From assembly GCF_051401765.1 (NCBI RefSeq), contig NW_027480504.1, positions 1,674,001 through 1,738,000 on the forward strand: a DNA stretch of 64,000 bases, in the 5' to 3' direction. Under the pieces are notes generated by a model. That model searched no databases. It was not told the origin of the DNA and worked only from the letters and a program-made list of their open reading frames with translations. Both the position numbers and the translations under genes were made by a program. This document shows positions 1-10,519 of the stretch, piece after piece (the stretch's first letter is position 1; every line of letters starts with the position of its first letter). This stretch comes from Calliopsis andreniformis. Its lineage: Eukaryota > Arthropoda > Insecta > Hymenoptera > Andrenidae.

Positions 1-140
1 CAATCCTCAATCCTCAATCCTCAATCCTCAATGCTCAATCCTCAATTCTCAGTCCTCAAACCTCAATTCTGAATCCACAATCCTGAATCCTCAATCTTCA
101 GACCTCAGTCTTCAACAATCAGTCGTCAATTCTCAATCCT

Positions 141-252
141 CAATAGAATATCATCAATTCACACCTTTCAATACTCAATACTCAATCTGCAATCTTAAAA
201 TCTCTATCCACAAACTTCAATTCTCATCACTCTACCCTCAACACTCAGTCCC
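141..252. repeat. Q core (reference copy; ten copies)
   Basis: This 112-bp sister of the P core has CACCTTT for CAGATTT, CAATCTT-AAAATCT for CAGTCTT-CAAGTCT, and CTACCCT near the end, and it lacks the CTGCAG site. Copies start at 141, 17133, 18266, 20946, 25411, 46102, 47400, 52048, 53346 and 56235. The four between 46 and 54 kb share CTATCCA-TAAACTT where the others have CTATCCA-CAAACTT. The first copy has CAATAGA where most others have CAATCGA. Confidence 0.9.
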
Positions 253-326
253 CCATCCTCAATCATCAATCCTCAATCCTCAATCCTCAATTCTCAATCC
301 TCAATCCACAGTCCTCAGACCTCAAA

Positions 327-385
327 CCTCAATCCTCAATAATCAATCTCCAATCCTAGATCCTCAATCCTCAATCCTCAATCCC
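327..385. repeat. N block: stops in all three forward frames (reference copy)
   Basis: The typical order is CAATAAT-CAATCTC-CAATCCT-AGATCCT, then CAATCCC-CAATCTT-CAATCCT-TAATCCT. In the full block TAA, TAG and TAA begin 4, 21 and 50 bases in, one in each forward frame. This early copy has the first two stops and then a variant order without CTTAATCC. Common forms are CCTAGATCC, CCTAGGTCC and CATAGATCC. More than 60 copies occur across the window, for example near 3035, 8666, 12709, 19103, 31338, 40616, 51605 and 60527. Most longer forward open frames end at one of these blocks. Confidence 0.85.
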
Positions 386-784
386 CAATCTTCAATCCTC
401 AATAATTAATCTCCAATCCCAGGTCCCCAATCCGCAATCCTCAATCCTCAATCCTCAATCCTCATTCTTCAATCCTCAATACCCAATCATCAATCTTCAA
501 TCCTCAATCATCAGTCCTCAATTCTCAATCCTCAACCCTCAGTCCTCAGTCGTCAAACCTCAATCCCCGACCCTCAGCCCTCATCCTCAATCCTCAGTCC
601 TCAATCCTCAATCCTCAATCCTCAGTCCTCAATCCTCAATCCTCAATCTTCAATCCTCAATACTCAGTCTTGAATCCTCAATCCTGAGTGCTTAAACCTC
701 AACTCTGAATCCTCAGTACTCAAACTTCAATCCTCAATCCTCAGTCCTCAGTACTCAGCCATCAATCCTCAACTGCTCAATACT

Positions 785-854
785 CAATAGAATATCCTGA
801 ATTCTCAGGATTCAACACACTAACCTCAACCCTCAACCCTCAGCCCTCATACTC
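785..854. repeat. W core, CAGGATT type with hairpin (reference copy)
   Basis: This subtype differs from the CATGG type in reading TCAGGATT after GAATTC. Copies start at 785, 3988, 7050, 9675, 12187, 15690, 56879 and 60012. In six of them the sequence ATCCTGA-ATTC-TCAGGAT forms a perfect 7-bp stem with a 4-base loop. The copies at 3988 and 7050 each have one mismatch in the stem. The usual downstream context is CAACCCT-CAGCCCT followed by a 6-bp unit. Confidence 0.88.
794..811. repeat. Inverted repeat (7-bp stem, 4-nt loop), six perfect copies
   Basis: The arms ATCCTGA and TCAGGAT are exact reverse complements around ATTC. Identical copies are at 9684-9701, 12196-12213, 15699-15716, 56888-56905 and 60021-60038. 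The + strand of the array is almost free of G, so self-complementary stretches are rare and this is the only recurrent one I found. It is not followed by a T run and there is no gene upstream, so nothing supports calling it a transcription terminator. Confidence 0.85.
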
Positions 855-1419
855 CATCCTCAATCCTCAATCCTCAACCCTCAACCTTCAATCCTCAATA
901 CTCAATCTTCAATCCTCGATCCTCAATCCTCAATCCTCAATACTCAATCCTCAATCCTCAGGCATCAGTACTTAATCTTCAATACACAATCCTCAATCCT
1001 CAATCCTCAATCCTCAATCCTCAACCCTCAATCCTGATTCCTCAAACCTCAATCCTCAAGCCTCAGTCCTCATACTCAATTCTCAATTGTCAATACTCAA
1101 TCCTCAATCCTCAATCTTCAATCCTCAATAATCAATCTCCAATCCTCGATCCTCAAACCCCAATCTTCAATCCTTAATCCTCAATCTTCAATCCTCAATC
1201 CCCAGTCCTCAATCTTCAATCTTCAATGCTCAATCCTCAATCCTCAATCCTCAGTCCTCAATCCTCAATCCTCAATCCTCAATATTCAATCATCAATACT
1301 CAATCTTCAATCCTCAATACTCTATCCTCAATCCTCAATCCTCGATCCTCAATATTCAACACACAACCCTCAGCCATCAATCCTCAATACTCAACCATCA
1401 ATCCTCAATCCTCAATACT

Positions 1420-1489
1420 CAATAGAATATCCTGAATTCTCATGGTTCAATACTCAATCCACAATATTCAATAATCAAATCTCAATCCT
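1420..1489. repeat. W core, CATGG type (reference copy)
   Basis: Ten strongly divergent but in-phase heptamers, beginning CAATAGA-ATATCCT-GAATTCT and continuing CATGGTT-CAATACT. The GAATTC site is nearly always present. Copies of this type start at 1420, 2321, 4748, 7384, 34448, 42430, 44560, 48376, 50506, 54239, 57514, 59587 and 62513. The copies at 54239 and 59587 read GAATTCG instead of GAATTCT. The core aligns unit by unit with the E, P and Q cores, so all four look like descendants of one ancestral irregular segment. Confidence 0.9.
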
Positions 1490-1901
1490 CAATCTTCATT
1501 CCTCAATCCTCAATCCTCAGACCTCAAACATCAATATTCAACCCTCAGTTATCGTCCTCAATCCACAACCATCAATCCTCAAGCCTCAATCTTCAATCAT
1601 CAATATTCAATCTTCAATCCTCAATCCTCAATCCTCAATCCTCAATCCTCACTCCTCAATCTTCAATCCTCAATCCTCAATCCTCAATCCTCAATCCTCA
1701 ATCTTCAATCCTCAATTCCCAGTCCTCAATCTTCAACCTTCAATGCTCAATCCTCGATCCTCAATCCCCAATCTTCAATCCTTAATCCTCAATCCTCAAT
1801 CCTCAGTCCTCAATCCTCAATATTCAATCCTCAATCCTCGATCCTCAATCCTCAATTCTCAATCACCAATCCTCAATCCCCAATCCTCAATCCTCAATCC
1901 T

Positions 1902-2011
1902 CAGTCATAAATCCTCAATCTTCAGTACTCAATCGTCAATCCTCAGTCCTCGATCCTCAATCCTCAATTCTCGTACCTCAAACCTCAATCCTCAACCCTC
2001 AGGCCTCATCC
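1902..2011. repeat. V block (reference copy; 13 copies in window)
   Basis: A run of about 16 units with a fixed variant order. It starts at CAGTCATAAATCC, includes CAGTACT, CAATCGT and CGATCCT, then the distinctive CTCGTACCTC 68 bp in, and ends near CAGGCCTCATCC. Thirteen copies start at 1902, 3528, 6528, 8823, 11308, 14811, 31496, 32235, 40771, 41510, 58890, 60682 and 61421. None lies between 15 and 31 kb or between 42 and 58 kb. The two close pairs (31496/32235 and 40771/41510) are part of the 9.3-kb duplication. Confidence 0.9.
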
Positions 2012-2174
2012 TCAATCCTCAATTCTCAATTCTCAATCCTCAATCCTCAATCCTCAATCTTCAATCATCAATAATTAATCTTCAATCCTCAATCCTCAAT
2101 CCTCAATCCTCAATCCTCAATGTTCAATCCGCAATACCCAATCCTCAATCCTCAGTCCTCAGTCCTCAAACCTC

Positions 2175-3127
2175 AATCCTCAATATTCAATCATCAATAC
2201 TCAGTCTTCAATCCTCAATGCTCTATCCTCAATCCTCAATTCTCAATCCTCAATATTCAAGACACAACCCTCAGCCATCAATCCCCAATACTCAACCATC
2301 AATCCTTAATTCTCAATTCTCAATAGAATATCCCGAATACTCATGGTTCAATACTCAATCCACAATATTCAATAATCAAATCTCAATCCTCAATCTTCAA
2401 CCATCAATACTCAATTTCAATCCTCAATCCTCAATTCTCAATCCTCAATACTCAATCCTCAATCGTCAAACCTCAATCCCCAATCCTCAATCTTCAATCC
2501 TCAACCTCAATCCTCAATCCTCAATCCTCAATCCTCAACCTTCAATCCTCAAAACTCAATCTTCAAACCTCAATCCTCAATCCTCAATCCTCAATCCTCA
2601 ATCCTCAATCCTCAATCCTCAATGTTCAATCCGCAATACCCAATCCTCAATCATCAATCCTCAATCCTCAATCCTCAAACCTCAATTCTCAATACTCAGT
2701 CCTCAGACCTCAAACCTCAATCCTCAATGATCAATCTCCAATCCTCAATCCTCAGTCCTCAAACCTCAATCCTCATTCTTCAATCCTCAATATCCTATCC
2801 TCAATCCTCAATCTTCAATTCTCAATACTCAACCCTCAATCCACAATTCTCAGGCATCAGTACTCAATCTTCAATACTCGATCCTCAATCCTCAATCCTC
2901 AATCCTCAAACCTCAACCCTCAATCCTCATTCCTCAAACCTCAATCCTCAACCATCAGTTCTCATCCTCAATTCTCAATTCTCAATCCTCAATCCTCAAT
3001 CCTCAATCTTCAATCCTCAATAATCAATCTCCAATCCTAGATCCTCAATCCCCAATCTTCAATCCTTAATCCTCAATCTTCAATCCTTAATTCCCAATCG
3101 TCAAGCTTCAATCCTCAATACTCAATC
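2175..3127. repeat. 0.95-kb duplicate of 4602-5553
   Basis: The offset is 2,427 bp throughout. Both copies carry the unusual W core variant in which CCTGAATTC is replaced by CCCGAATAC, so they lack the GAATTC site of other W cores. Scattered single-base differences separate them, for example CAATCCA against CCATCCA in the W core. After 3127 the variant order diverges. Confidence 0.9.
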
Positions 3128-3240
3128 TTCAATCCTCAATCCTCAATCCTCAATCCTCAATCCTCATTCTTCAATCCTCAATACCCAATCCTCATTCTTC
3201 AATATTCAATCCTCAATCCTCAATCCTCAGTCCTCAATCC

Positions 3241-3850
3241 ACAGACCTCAAGTATCAATACTCAATCCTCAGACCTCGTCCTCAATACACAACCCTCAAT
3301 CGTCAATCCTCAATCTTCATTCATCAATATTCAACCTTCAATCCTCAATCCACAATCCTCAATGTTCAATCCTCAATAGCCAATCCTCAATCTTCAATCC
3401 TCAATCCTCAATCCTCAATCCTCAATCCTCAATCCTCAATCCTCAATCCTCAATCCTCAGTCCTCAGTCCTCAAACCTCAATCCTCAATCCCCAATCCTC
3501 AATCCTCAATCCTCAATCCTCAATCCTCAGTCATAAATCCTCAATCTTCAGTACTCAATCGTCAATCCTCAGTCCTCGATCCTCAATCCTCAATTCTCGT
3601 ACCTCAAACCTCAATCCTCAACCCTCAGGCCTCATCCTCAATTCTCAATTCTCAATTCTCTATCCTCAATACTAAATCCTCAATCTTCAATCCCCAATAA
3701 TCAATCTCCAATCCTAGATCCTCAATCCCAAATCCTCAATGCTTAATCCTCAATCTTCAATCCTCAATCGCCAGTCCCCAATCTTGAATCCTCTATGCTC
3801 AATCCTCAATCCTCAGCCTCAGTCCTCAATCCTCAATCCTCAATCCTCAA
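3241..3850. repeat. 0.6-kb duplicate of 6269-6850, with four extra units
   Basis: The offset changes from 3,028 to 3,000 bp inside the pair. The left copy has 28 bp (four heptamers) more, around 3440-3480. Both contain a V block (3528 and 6528) and the 6-bp unit CAGCCT near 3815 and 6815. The length difference in whole units is what slippage or unequal exchange within the array would give. Confidence 0.88.
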
Positions 3851-4601
3851 TACTCAACCTTCAATCCTCAATACTCAATACTCAATCTTCAATCCTCAAT
3901 CCTCAATCATCAATCCTCAATCTTCAATACTCAATCCTCAATCCTCAATCCTCAATACTCAACCATCAATACTCAATTCTCAATACTCAATGGAATATCC
4001 TGTATTCTCAGGATTCAATACTGAAACCTCAATCCTCAACCCTCAGCCCTCATCCTCCATCCTCAATCCTCAATCCTCAATCCTGAAACTTCAATCCTCA
4101 ATATTCAATCTTCAATCCTCAATCCTCAATCCTCAATCATCAATCCTCAATCCTCAGTGATCAATACACAATCTTCAATACTCAATCCTCAATCCCCAAT
4201 CCTCAATCCTCAGTCCTCAATCCTCAATCCTCAATCCTCAGTCCTCAATCCTCAATCCTCAATCCTCAAACCTCAATCCTCAACCGTCAGTCCTCGTCCT
4301 CAATCCTCAAACCTCAATCCTCAATCCTCAATATTCAATCATCAATACTCAACCTTCTATCCTCAATCCTCTATCCTCAATCCTCAGTCCTCGATCCTCA
4401 ATATTCAACACACAACCCTCAGCCATCGATAGTCAATACTCAACCATCAATCCTCAATTCTCAATACTCAATACTCAATCCTCAATCTTCAATCCTCAGT
4501 CCTCAATCCTCAATTCTCGATCTTCAATCCTCAATCCTCAGTCCTCAAACCTCAATCATCAACCGTCAGTCCTCGTCCTCAATCCTCAAACCTCAATCCT
4601 C

Positions 4602-5553
4602 AATCCTCAATATTCAATCATCAATACTCAATCTTCAATCCTCAATGCTCTATCCTCAATCCTCAATTCTCAATCCTCAATATTCAAGACACAACCCTCA
4701 GCCATCAATCCTCAATACTCAACCATCAATCCTTAATTCTCAATTCTCAATAGAATATCCCGAATACTCATGGTTCAATACTCCATCCACAATATTCAAT
4801 AATCAAATCTCAATCCTCAATCTTCTACCCTCAATACTCAATTTCAATCCTCAATCCTCAATTCTCAATCCTCAATACTCAATCCTCAATCGTCAAACCT
4901 CAATCCCCAATCCTCAATCTTCAATCCTCAACCTCAATTCTCAATCCTCAATCCTCAATCCTCAACCTTCAATCCTCAAAACTCAATCTTCAAACCTCAA
5001 TCCTCAATCCTCAATCCTCAATCCTCAATCCTCAATCCTCAATCCTCAATGTTCAATCCGCAATACCCAATCCTCAATCATCAATCCTCAATCCTCAATC
5101 CTCAAACCTCAATTCTCAATACTCAGTCCTCAGACCTCAAACCTCAATCCTCAATAATCAATCTCCAATCCTCAATCCTCAGTCCTCAATCCTCAATCCT
5201 CATTCTTCAATCCTCAATATCCTATCCTCAATCCTCAATCTTCAATTCTCAATCCTCAACCCTCAATCCACAATCCTCAGGCATCAGTACTCAATCTTCA
5301 ATACTCGATCCTCAATCCTCAATCCTCAATCCTCAAACCTCAACCCTCAATCCTCATTCCTCAAACCTCAATCCTCAACCATCAGTTCTCATCCTCAATT
5401 CTCAATTCTCAATCCTCAATCCTCAATCCTCAATCTTCAATCCTCAATAATCAATCTCCAATCCTAGATCCTCAATCCCCAATCTTCAATCCTTAATCCT
5501 CACTCTTCAATCCTTAATTCCCAATCGTCAATCTTCAATCCTCAATACTCAAT
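4602..5553. repeat. 0.95-kb duplicate of 2175-3127
   Basis: This is the right copy of the 2,427-bp-offset pair, with the CCCGAATAC-type W core starting at 4748. The forward open frames in it match those of the left copy residue for residue apart from a few substitutions, as expected for repeat-derived frames. Confidence 0.9.
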
Positions 5554-6268
5554 CCTCAATCCTCAATCCTCAATACTCAATCTTCAATCCTCAATCCTCA
5601 ATCCTCAATCCTCAATACTCAATCATCAATCCTGAATCCTCAATGTTCAATCCTCAATACCCAACCCTCAATCTTCAATCCTCAATGTTCAATCATCAAT
5701 TCTCAATCCCCAATCCACAATCCTCAGGTCTCAAACATCAATATTCAACCCTCAGTACTCAACCTTCAATCCTCAAACCACAATCCTCAATCCTCAATCC
5801 TCAATCCTCAGTCATAAACCCGCAATCTAAAATACTCAATCGTCAATCCACAATCTAAAATACTCAATCGTCAATCCTCAATCCTCCATCCTCAATATCC
5901 AATCCTCAATACTCAATCTTCAATCCTCTATCCGCAATCCTCAATCCTCAATCCTCAATCCTCAGTCCTCAATCCTCAATCCTGAATCCACAAACCTCAA
6001 TCCTCAACCGTCAGTCCTCATCCTCCATCCTCAATCCTCAATCCTAAATCCTCAATCTTCAATCCTCAATGCTCAATACTCAATCCTCAATCCTGAATCC
6101 TCAATCTTCAATCCTCAATACCCAATCCTCAATCTTCAATCCTCAATCCTCAATCCTCAATCCTCAATACTCAATGCTCAATCCTGAATCCTCAGTCTTC
6201 AATCCTCAATACCCAATCCTCAATCTTCAATCCTCTATCCTCAATTCATAATCCTCATTCCTCAATCC

Positions 6269-6850
6269 ACAGACCTCAAGTATCAATACTCAATCCTCAG
6301 ACCTCGTCCTCAATACACAACCCTCAATCATCAATCCTCAATCTTCATTCATCAATATTCAACCTTCAATCCTCAATCCACAATCCTCAATGTTCAATCC
6401 TCAATAGCCAATCCTCAATCTTCAATCCTCAATCCTCAATCCTCAATCCTCAATCCTCAATCCTCAATCCTCAATCCTCAATCCTCAATCCCCAATCCTC
6501 AATCCTCAATCCTCAATCCTCAATCCTCAGTCATAAATCCTCAATCTTCAGTACTCAATCGTCAATCCTCAGTCCTCGATCCTCAATCCTCAATTCTCGT
6601 ACCTCAAACCTCAATCCTCAACCCTCAGGCCTCATCCTCAATTCTCAATTCTCAATTCTCTATCCTCAATACTAAATCCTCAATCTTCAATCCCCAATAA
6701 TCAATCTCCAATCCTAGATCCTCAATCCCAAATCCTCAATGCTTAATCCTCAATCTTCAATCCTCAATCGCCAGTCCTCAATCTTGAATCCTCTTTGCTC
6801 AATCCTCAATCCTCAGCCTCAGTCCTCAATCCTCAATCCTGAATCCTCAA
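6269..6850. repeat. 0.6-kb duplicate of 3241-3850
   Basis: This is the right copy, 28 bp shorter than its partner. The same order (V block, N block, CAGCCT unit) also occurs at 11308-11620 and 14811-15120, so this segment belongs to a family of at least four members. Confidence 0.88.
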
Positions 6851-9324
6851 ACCTCAATCCTCAACCGTCAGTCCTCGTCCTCAATTATCAACCCTCAATC
6901 CTCAATCCTCAATCTTCAATCATCAATAATTAGTCTTCAATCCTCAATCATCAATCCTCAATCCTCAATCCTCAATCCTCAATATTCAACGCTCAACCCT
7001 CAACCATCAATCCTCAATACTCAACAATCAATCCTCAACTCTCAATGCTCAATACATTATCCTGAATTCTCAGGAATCTATACTCAAACCTCAATACTCA
7101 ACCCTCAGCCCTCACTCTCAATCCTCAATCCTCAATCCTCAATCCTCAATATTCAATCCTCAGTAGTCAATCTTCAATCCTCAAACCTCAATCCCCAACC
7201 GTCAGTCCTCGTCCTCAATCCTCAAACCTCAGCTCTCAATCCTCAATATTCAATCATCAATACTCAATCTTCAATCCTCAATCCTCTATCCTCAATCCTC
7301 AATCCTCGATCCTCAATATTCAACACACAACCCTCAGCCATCAATCCTCAATACTCAACCATCAATCCTCAATCCTCAATACTCAATAGAATATCCTGAA
7401 TTCTCATGGTTCAATACTCAATCCTCAATATTCAATAATCAAATCTCAATCCTCAATCTTCAATCCTCAATCCTCAATCCTCAGACCTCAAACATCAATA
7501 TTCAACCCTCAGTTATCGTCCTCAATCCACAACCATCAATCCTCAAGCCTCAATCTTCAATCATCAATATTCAATCTTCAATCCTCAATCCTCAATCCTC
7601 AATCCTCAATCCTCACTCCTCAATCTTCAATCCTCAATCCTCAATCCTCAATCCTCAATCTTCAATCCTCAATTCCCAGTCCTCAATCTTCAATCTTCAA
7701 TGCCCAATCCTCAATCCTCAATCCGCAGTCCTCAATCCTCAATCCTCAATCCTCAAACCTCAATCCTCAACCGTCAGCCCTCATCCTCCATCCTCAATCC
7801 TCAATCCTCAACCTTCAATCCTCAATACTCAATCTTCAATCCTCGATCCTCAATCCTCAATCTTCAATACTCAATCCTCAATCCTCAGGCATCAATACTC
7901 AATCTTCAATACACAATCCTCAATACTCAATCCTCAATCCTCAATCCTCAGACATCAACACTCAATCTTCAATACTCAATCCTCAATCCACAATCCTCAA
8001 TCCTCAATCCTCAATCCTCAATCCTCAATCCTCAATCCTCAACCCTCAGTCCTCAAACCTCAATGCTCAATCGTCAATCCTCAATCCTGAATATTCAATC
8101 CTCAATATTCAATCTTCAACCCTCAATCCTCAATCCTCAATTCTCAATCCTCAGTCCTCAGTGATCAATACTCAACCTTCAATATTGAATCCTCAATCCT
8201 CAATCCTCAATCCTCAATCCTCAATCCTCAATCCTCAATCCTCATTTCTCAAACCTCAATCCTCAACCCTCAGTCCTCATCCTCTATTCTCAATTCTCAA
8301 TCCTCAATCCTCAATTCCCAATCTTCAATCCTCAATAATCAATCTCCAAACCTAGATCCTCAATCGCCAATCTTCAATCCTTAATCCTCAATCTTCAATC
8401 CTTAATTCTGAATCGTCAATCTTCAATCCTCAATACTCAGTCTTCAATCCTCAATCTTCAATCCTCAATCCTCAATCCTCAATCCTCAATCCTCAATCCT
8501 CAATCCTCAATATTCTATCATCAATACTCAATCTTCAACCCTCAATATTCAATCCTCAATTCGCAATCTTCCTTCCTCAATCCTCAATCCTCAATCCTCA
8601 ATTCTCAATTCTCAATCCTCAATCCTCAATCCTCAACCTTCAATCCTCAATAATCAATCTCCAATCCTAGATCCTCAATCCCCAATCTTCAATCCTTAAT
8701 CCTCAATCCTCAATCCTCAGTCCTCAATCCTCAATATTCAATCCTCAATCCTCGATCCTCAATCCTCAATCCTCAATCACCAATCCTCAATCCCCAATCC
8801 TCAATCCTCAATCCTCAATCCACAGTCATAAATCCTCAATCTTCAGTACTCAATCGTCAATCCTCAGTCCTCGATCCTCAATCCTCAATTCTCGTACCTC
8901 AAACCTCAATCCTCAACCCTCAGGCCTCATCCTCAATTCTCAATTCTCAATTCTCAATCCTCAATCCTCAATCCTCAATCCTCAATCCCCAATAATCAAT
9001 CTCCAATCCTAGATCCTCAATCCCCAACCTTCAATCCTTAATCCTCAATCCTCAATCCTCAATCCCCAGTCCTCAATATTCAATCCTCAATCCTCGATCC
9101 TCAATCCTCAATCCTCAATCAGCAATCCTCAGTCATAAATCCTCAATCTTCAATCCCCAATACTCAATCTCCAATCCTAGATCCTCAATCCCCAATCCTC
9201 AATCCTTAAACCTCAATCTTCAATCCTCAATCGCCAGTCCTCAATTTCAATCCTCAATATTCAACACTCAACCCTCAACCATCAATCCTCAATACTCAAC
9301 CATCAATCCTCAATTCTCAATACT

Positions 9325-9480
9325 CAATAGAACATCATGAATTCTCATGGTTCAACACTCAATTCAGAATATTCAATAATCAAATCTCAAACCACAAGCA
9401 TCAATTCCCAACACTCAATCCTCAACACTCAGGCTTCTCTCTTCAATCCTACATCCTCAACTCTCACACCTCAAGCGGCA
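9325..9480. repeat. E core (reference copy; five copies, only 9.3-15.5 kb)
   Basis: This is a divergent relative of the W core, about 156 bp long. It begins CAATAGA-ACATCAT-GAATTCT and continues through CTCTCTT-CAATCCT-ACATCCT to CAAGCGG or CAAGCGT. All units remain in 7-bp phase. Copies are at 9325-9480, 11070-11225, 11830-11985, 14573-14728 and 15333-15488. The copies at 11830 and 15333 read ACATCCT instead of ACATCAT and CAAGCGT instead of CAAGCGG, which makes them a second subtype. These are the least consensus-like units in the whole window. Confidence 0.9.
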
Positions 9481-10519
9481 ATCCTCAATACCCAATCCTC
9501 AATCCTCAATCCTCAATCCTCAATCCTCAATCCACAATACTCTATGTTCAATCCTCAATCCTCAATCCTCAATCCTCAATCCTCAATCATCAATCCTCAA
9601 TCTTCAATACTCAATCCTCAATCCTCTATCCTCAATCCTCAATACTCAACCATCAATCCTCAATTCTCAATGCTCAATACAATATCCTGAATTCTCAGGA
9701 TTCTATACTCAAACCTCAATCCTCAACCCTCAGCCCTCATTCTCAATCCTCAATCCACAATACTCTATGTTCAATCCTCAATCCTCAATCCTCAATCCTC
9801 AATCTTCAATCCTCAATAAACAATCTCCAATCCTAGATCCTCAATCCCCAATCTTCAATACTTAATCCTCAATCCTCAATCCTCAATCCTCAATCCTCAA
9901 TATTCAATCCTTAATCCTCAATCCTCAATCCTCAATCCTCAATCCTCAATCCTCAATCCTCAATCCTCAATACTCAATCCACAATCCTCAATCCTCAGGC
10001 ATCAATACTCAATCTTCAATACTCAGTCCTCAATCCTCAATCCTCAATCCTCAATCCTCAACCCTCAATCCTCATTCCTCAAACCTCAATCCTCAACCCT
10101 CAGTCCTCATCCTCAATACCCAATCCTCAATCTTCAATCCTCAATCCTCAATCATCAATTCTCATTCCTCAAACCTCAATCCTCAACGCTCAGTCCTCAT
10201 ACTCAATTCTCAATTCTCAATCCTCAATCCTCAATCCTCAATCTTCAATCCTCAATAATCTATCTCCAATCCTAGATCCTCAATACCCAATCTTCAATCC
10301 TTAATCCTCAATCTTCAATCCTCAATCCCCAGTCCTCAATCTTCAATCCTCAATGCTCAATCCTCTATTCTCAATCCTCAGTCCTCAATCCTCAATCCTC
10401 AATCATCAAACCTCAATTCTCAACCGTCAGTCCTCATCCTCCATCCTCAATCCTCAATCCTTCATCCTCAACCTTCAATCCCCAATACTGAATCTTCAAT
10501 CCTCAATCCTCAATCCTCA

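Larger units (their letters stand above)
1..1766. repeat. Long-range duplicate of 56095-57860 (left copy)
   Basis: Landmarks line up at a constant offset of 56,094 bp: the Q core at 141 with 56235, the W cores at 785 and 1420 with 56879 and 57514. I noticed only about seven single-base differences and no length change, for example A at 145 against C at 56239. Similarity stops near 1766, where the left copy continues with N-block sequence and the right copy with a different variant order. The left limit is the window edge, so the duplicated segment probably extends upstream. Confidence 0.93.
1..9324. repeat. Array zone 1: W cores, V blocks, no P core
   Basis: This stretch holds seven W-type irregular cores (starts 785, 1420, 2321, 3988, 4748, 7050, 7384), one Q core (141) and four V blocks (1902, 3528, 6528, 8823). 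Between them lie ordinary CAATCCT units and many N blocks. Internal copies are recognisable: 2175-3127 recurs at 4602-5553 and 3241-3850 recurs at 6269-6850. Open frames of 60-170 codons here all end at variant units carrying TAA, TAG or TGA and have no coding features. Confidence 0.85.

Noticed and set aside
794..811. Rho-independent terminator at the hairpin
   Set aside because: The stem is only 7 bp, has no T tract after it and has no transcription unit upstream.
9325..9480. E core as a remnant of an inserted mobile element
   Set aside because: All its bases stay in the 7-bp phase, it aligns with the W core, and there are no terminal inverted repeats or target-site duplications. It is a divergent part of the satellite.
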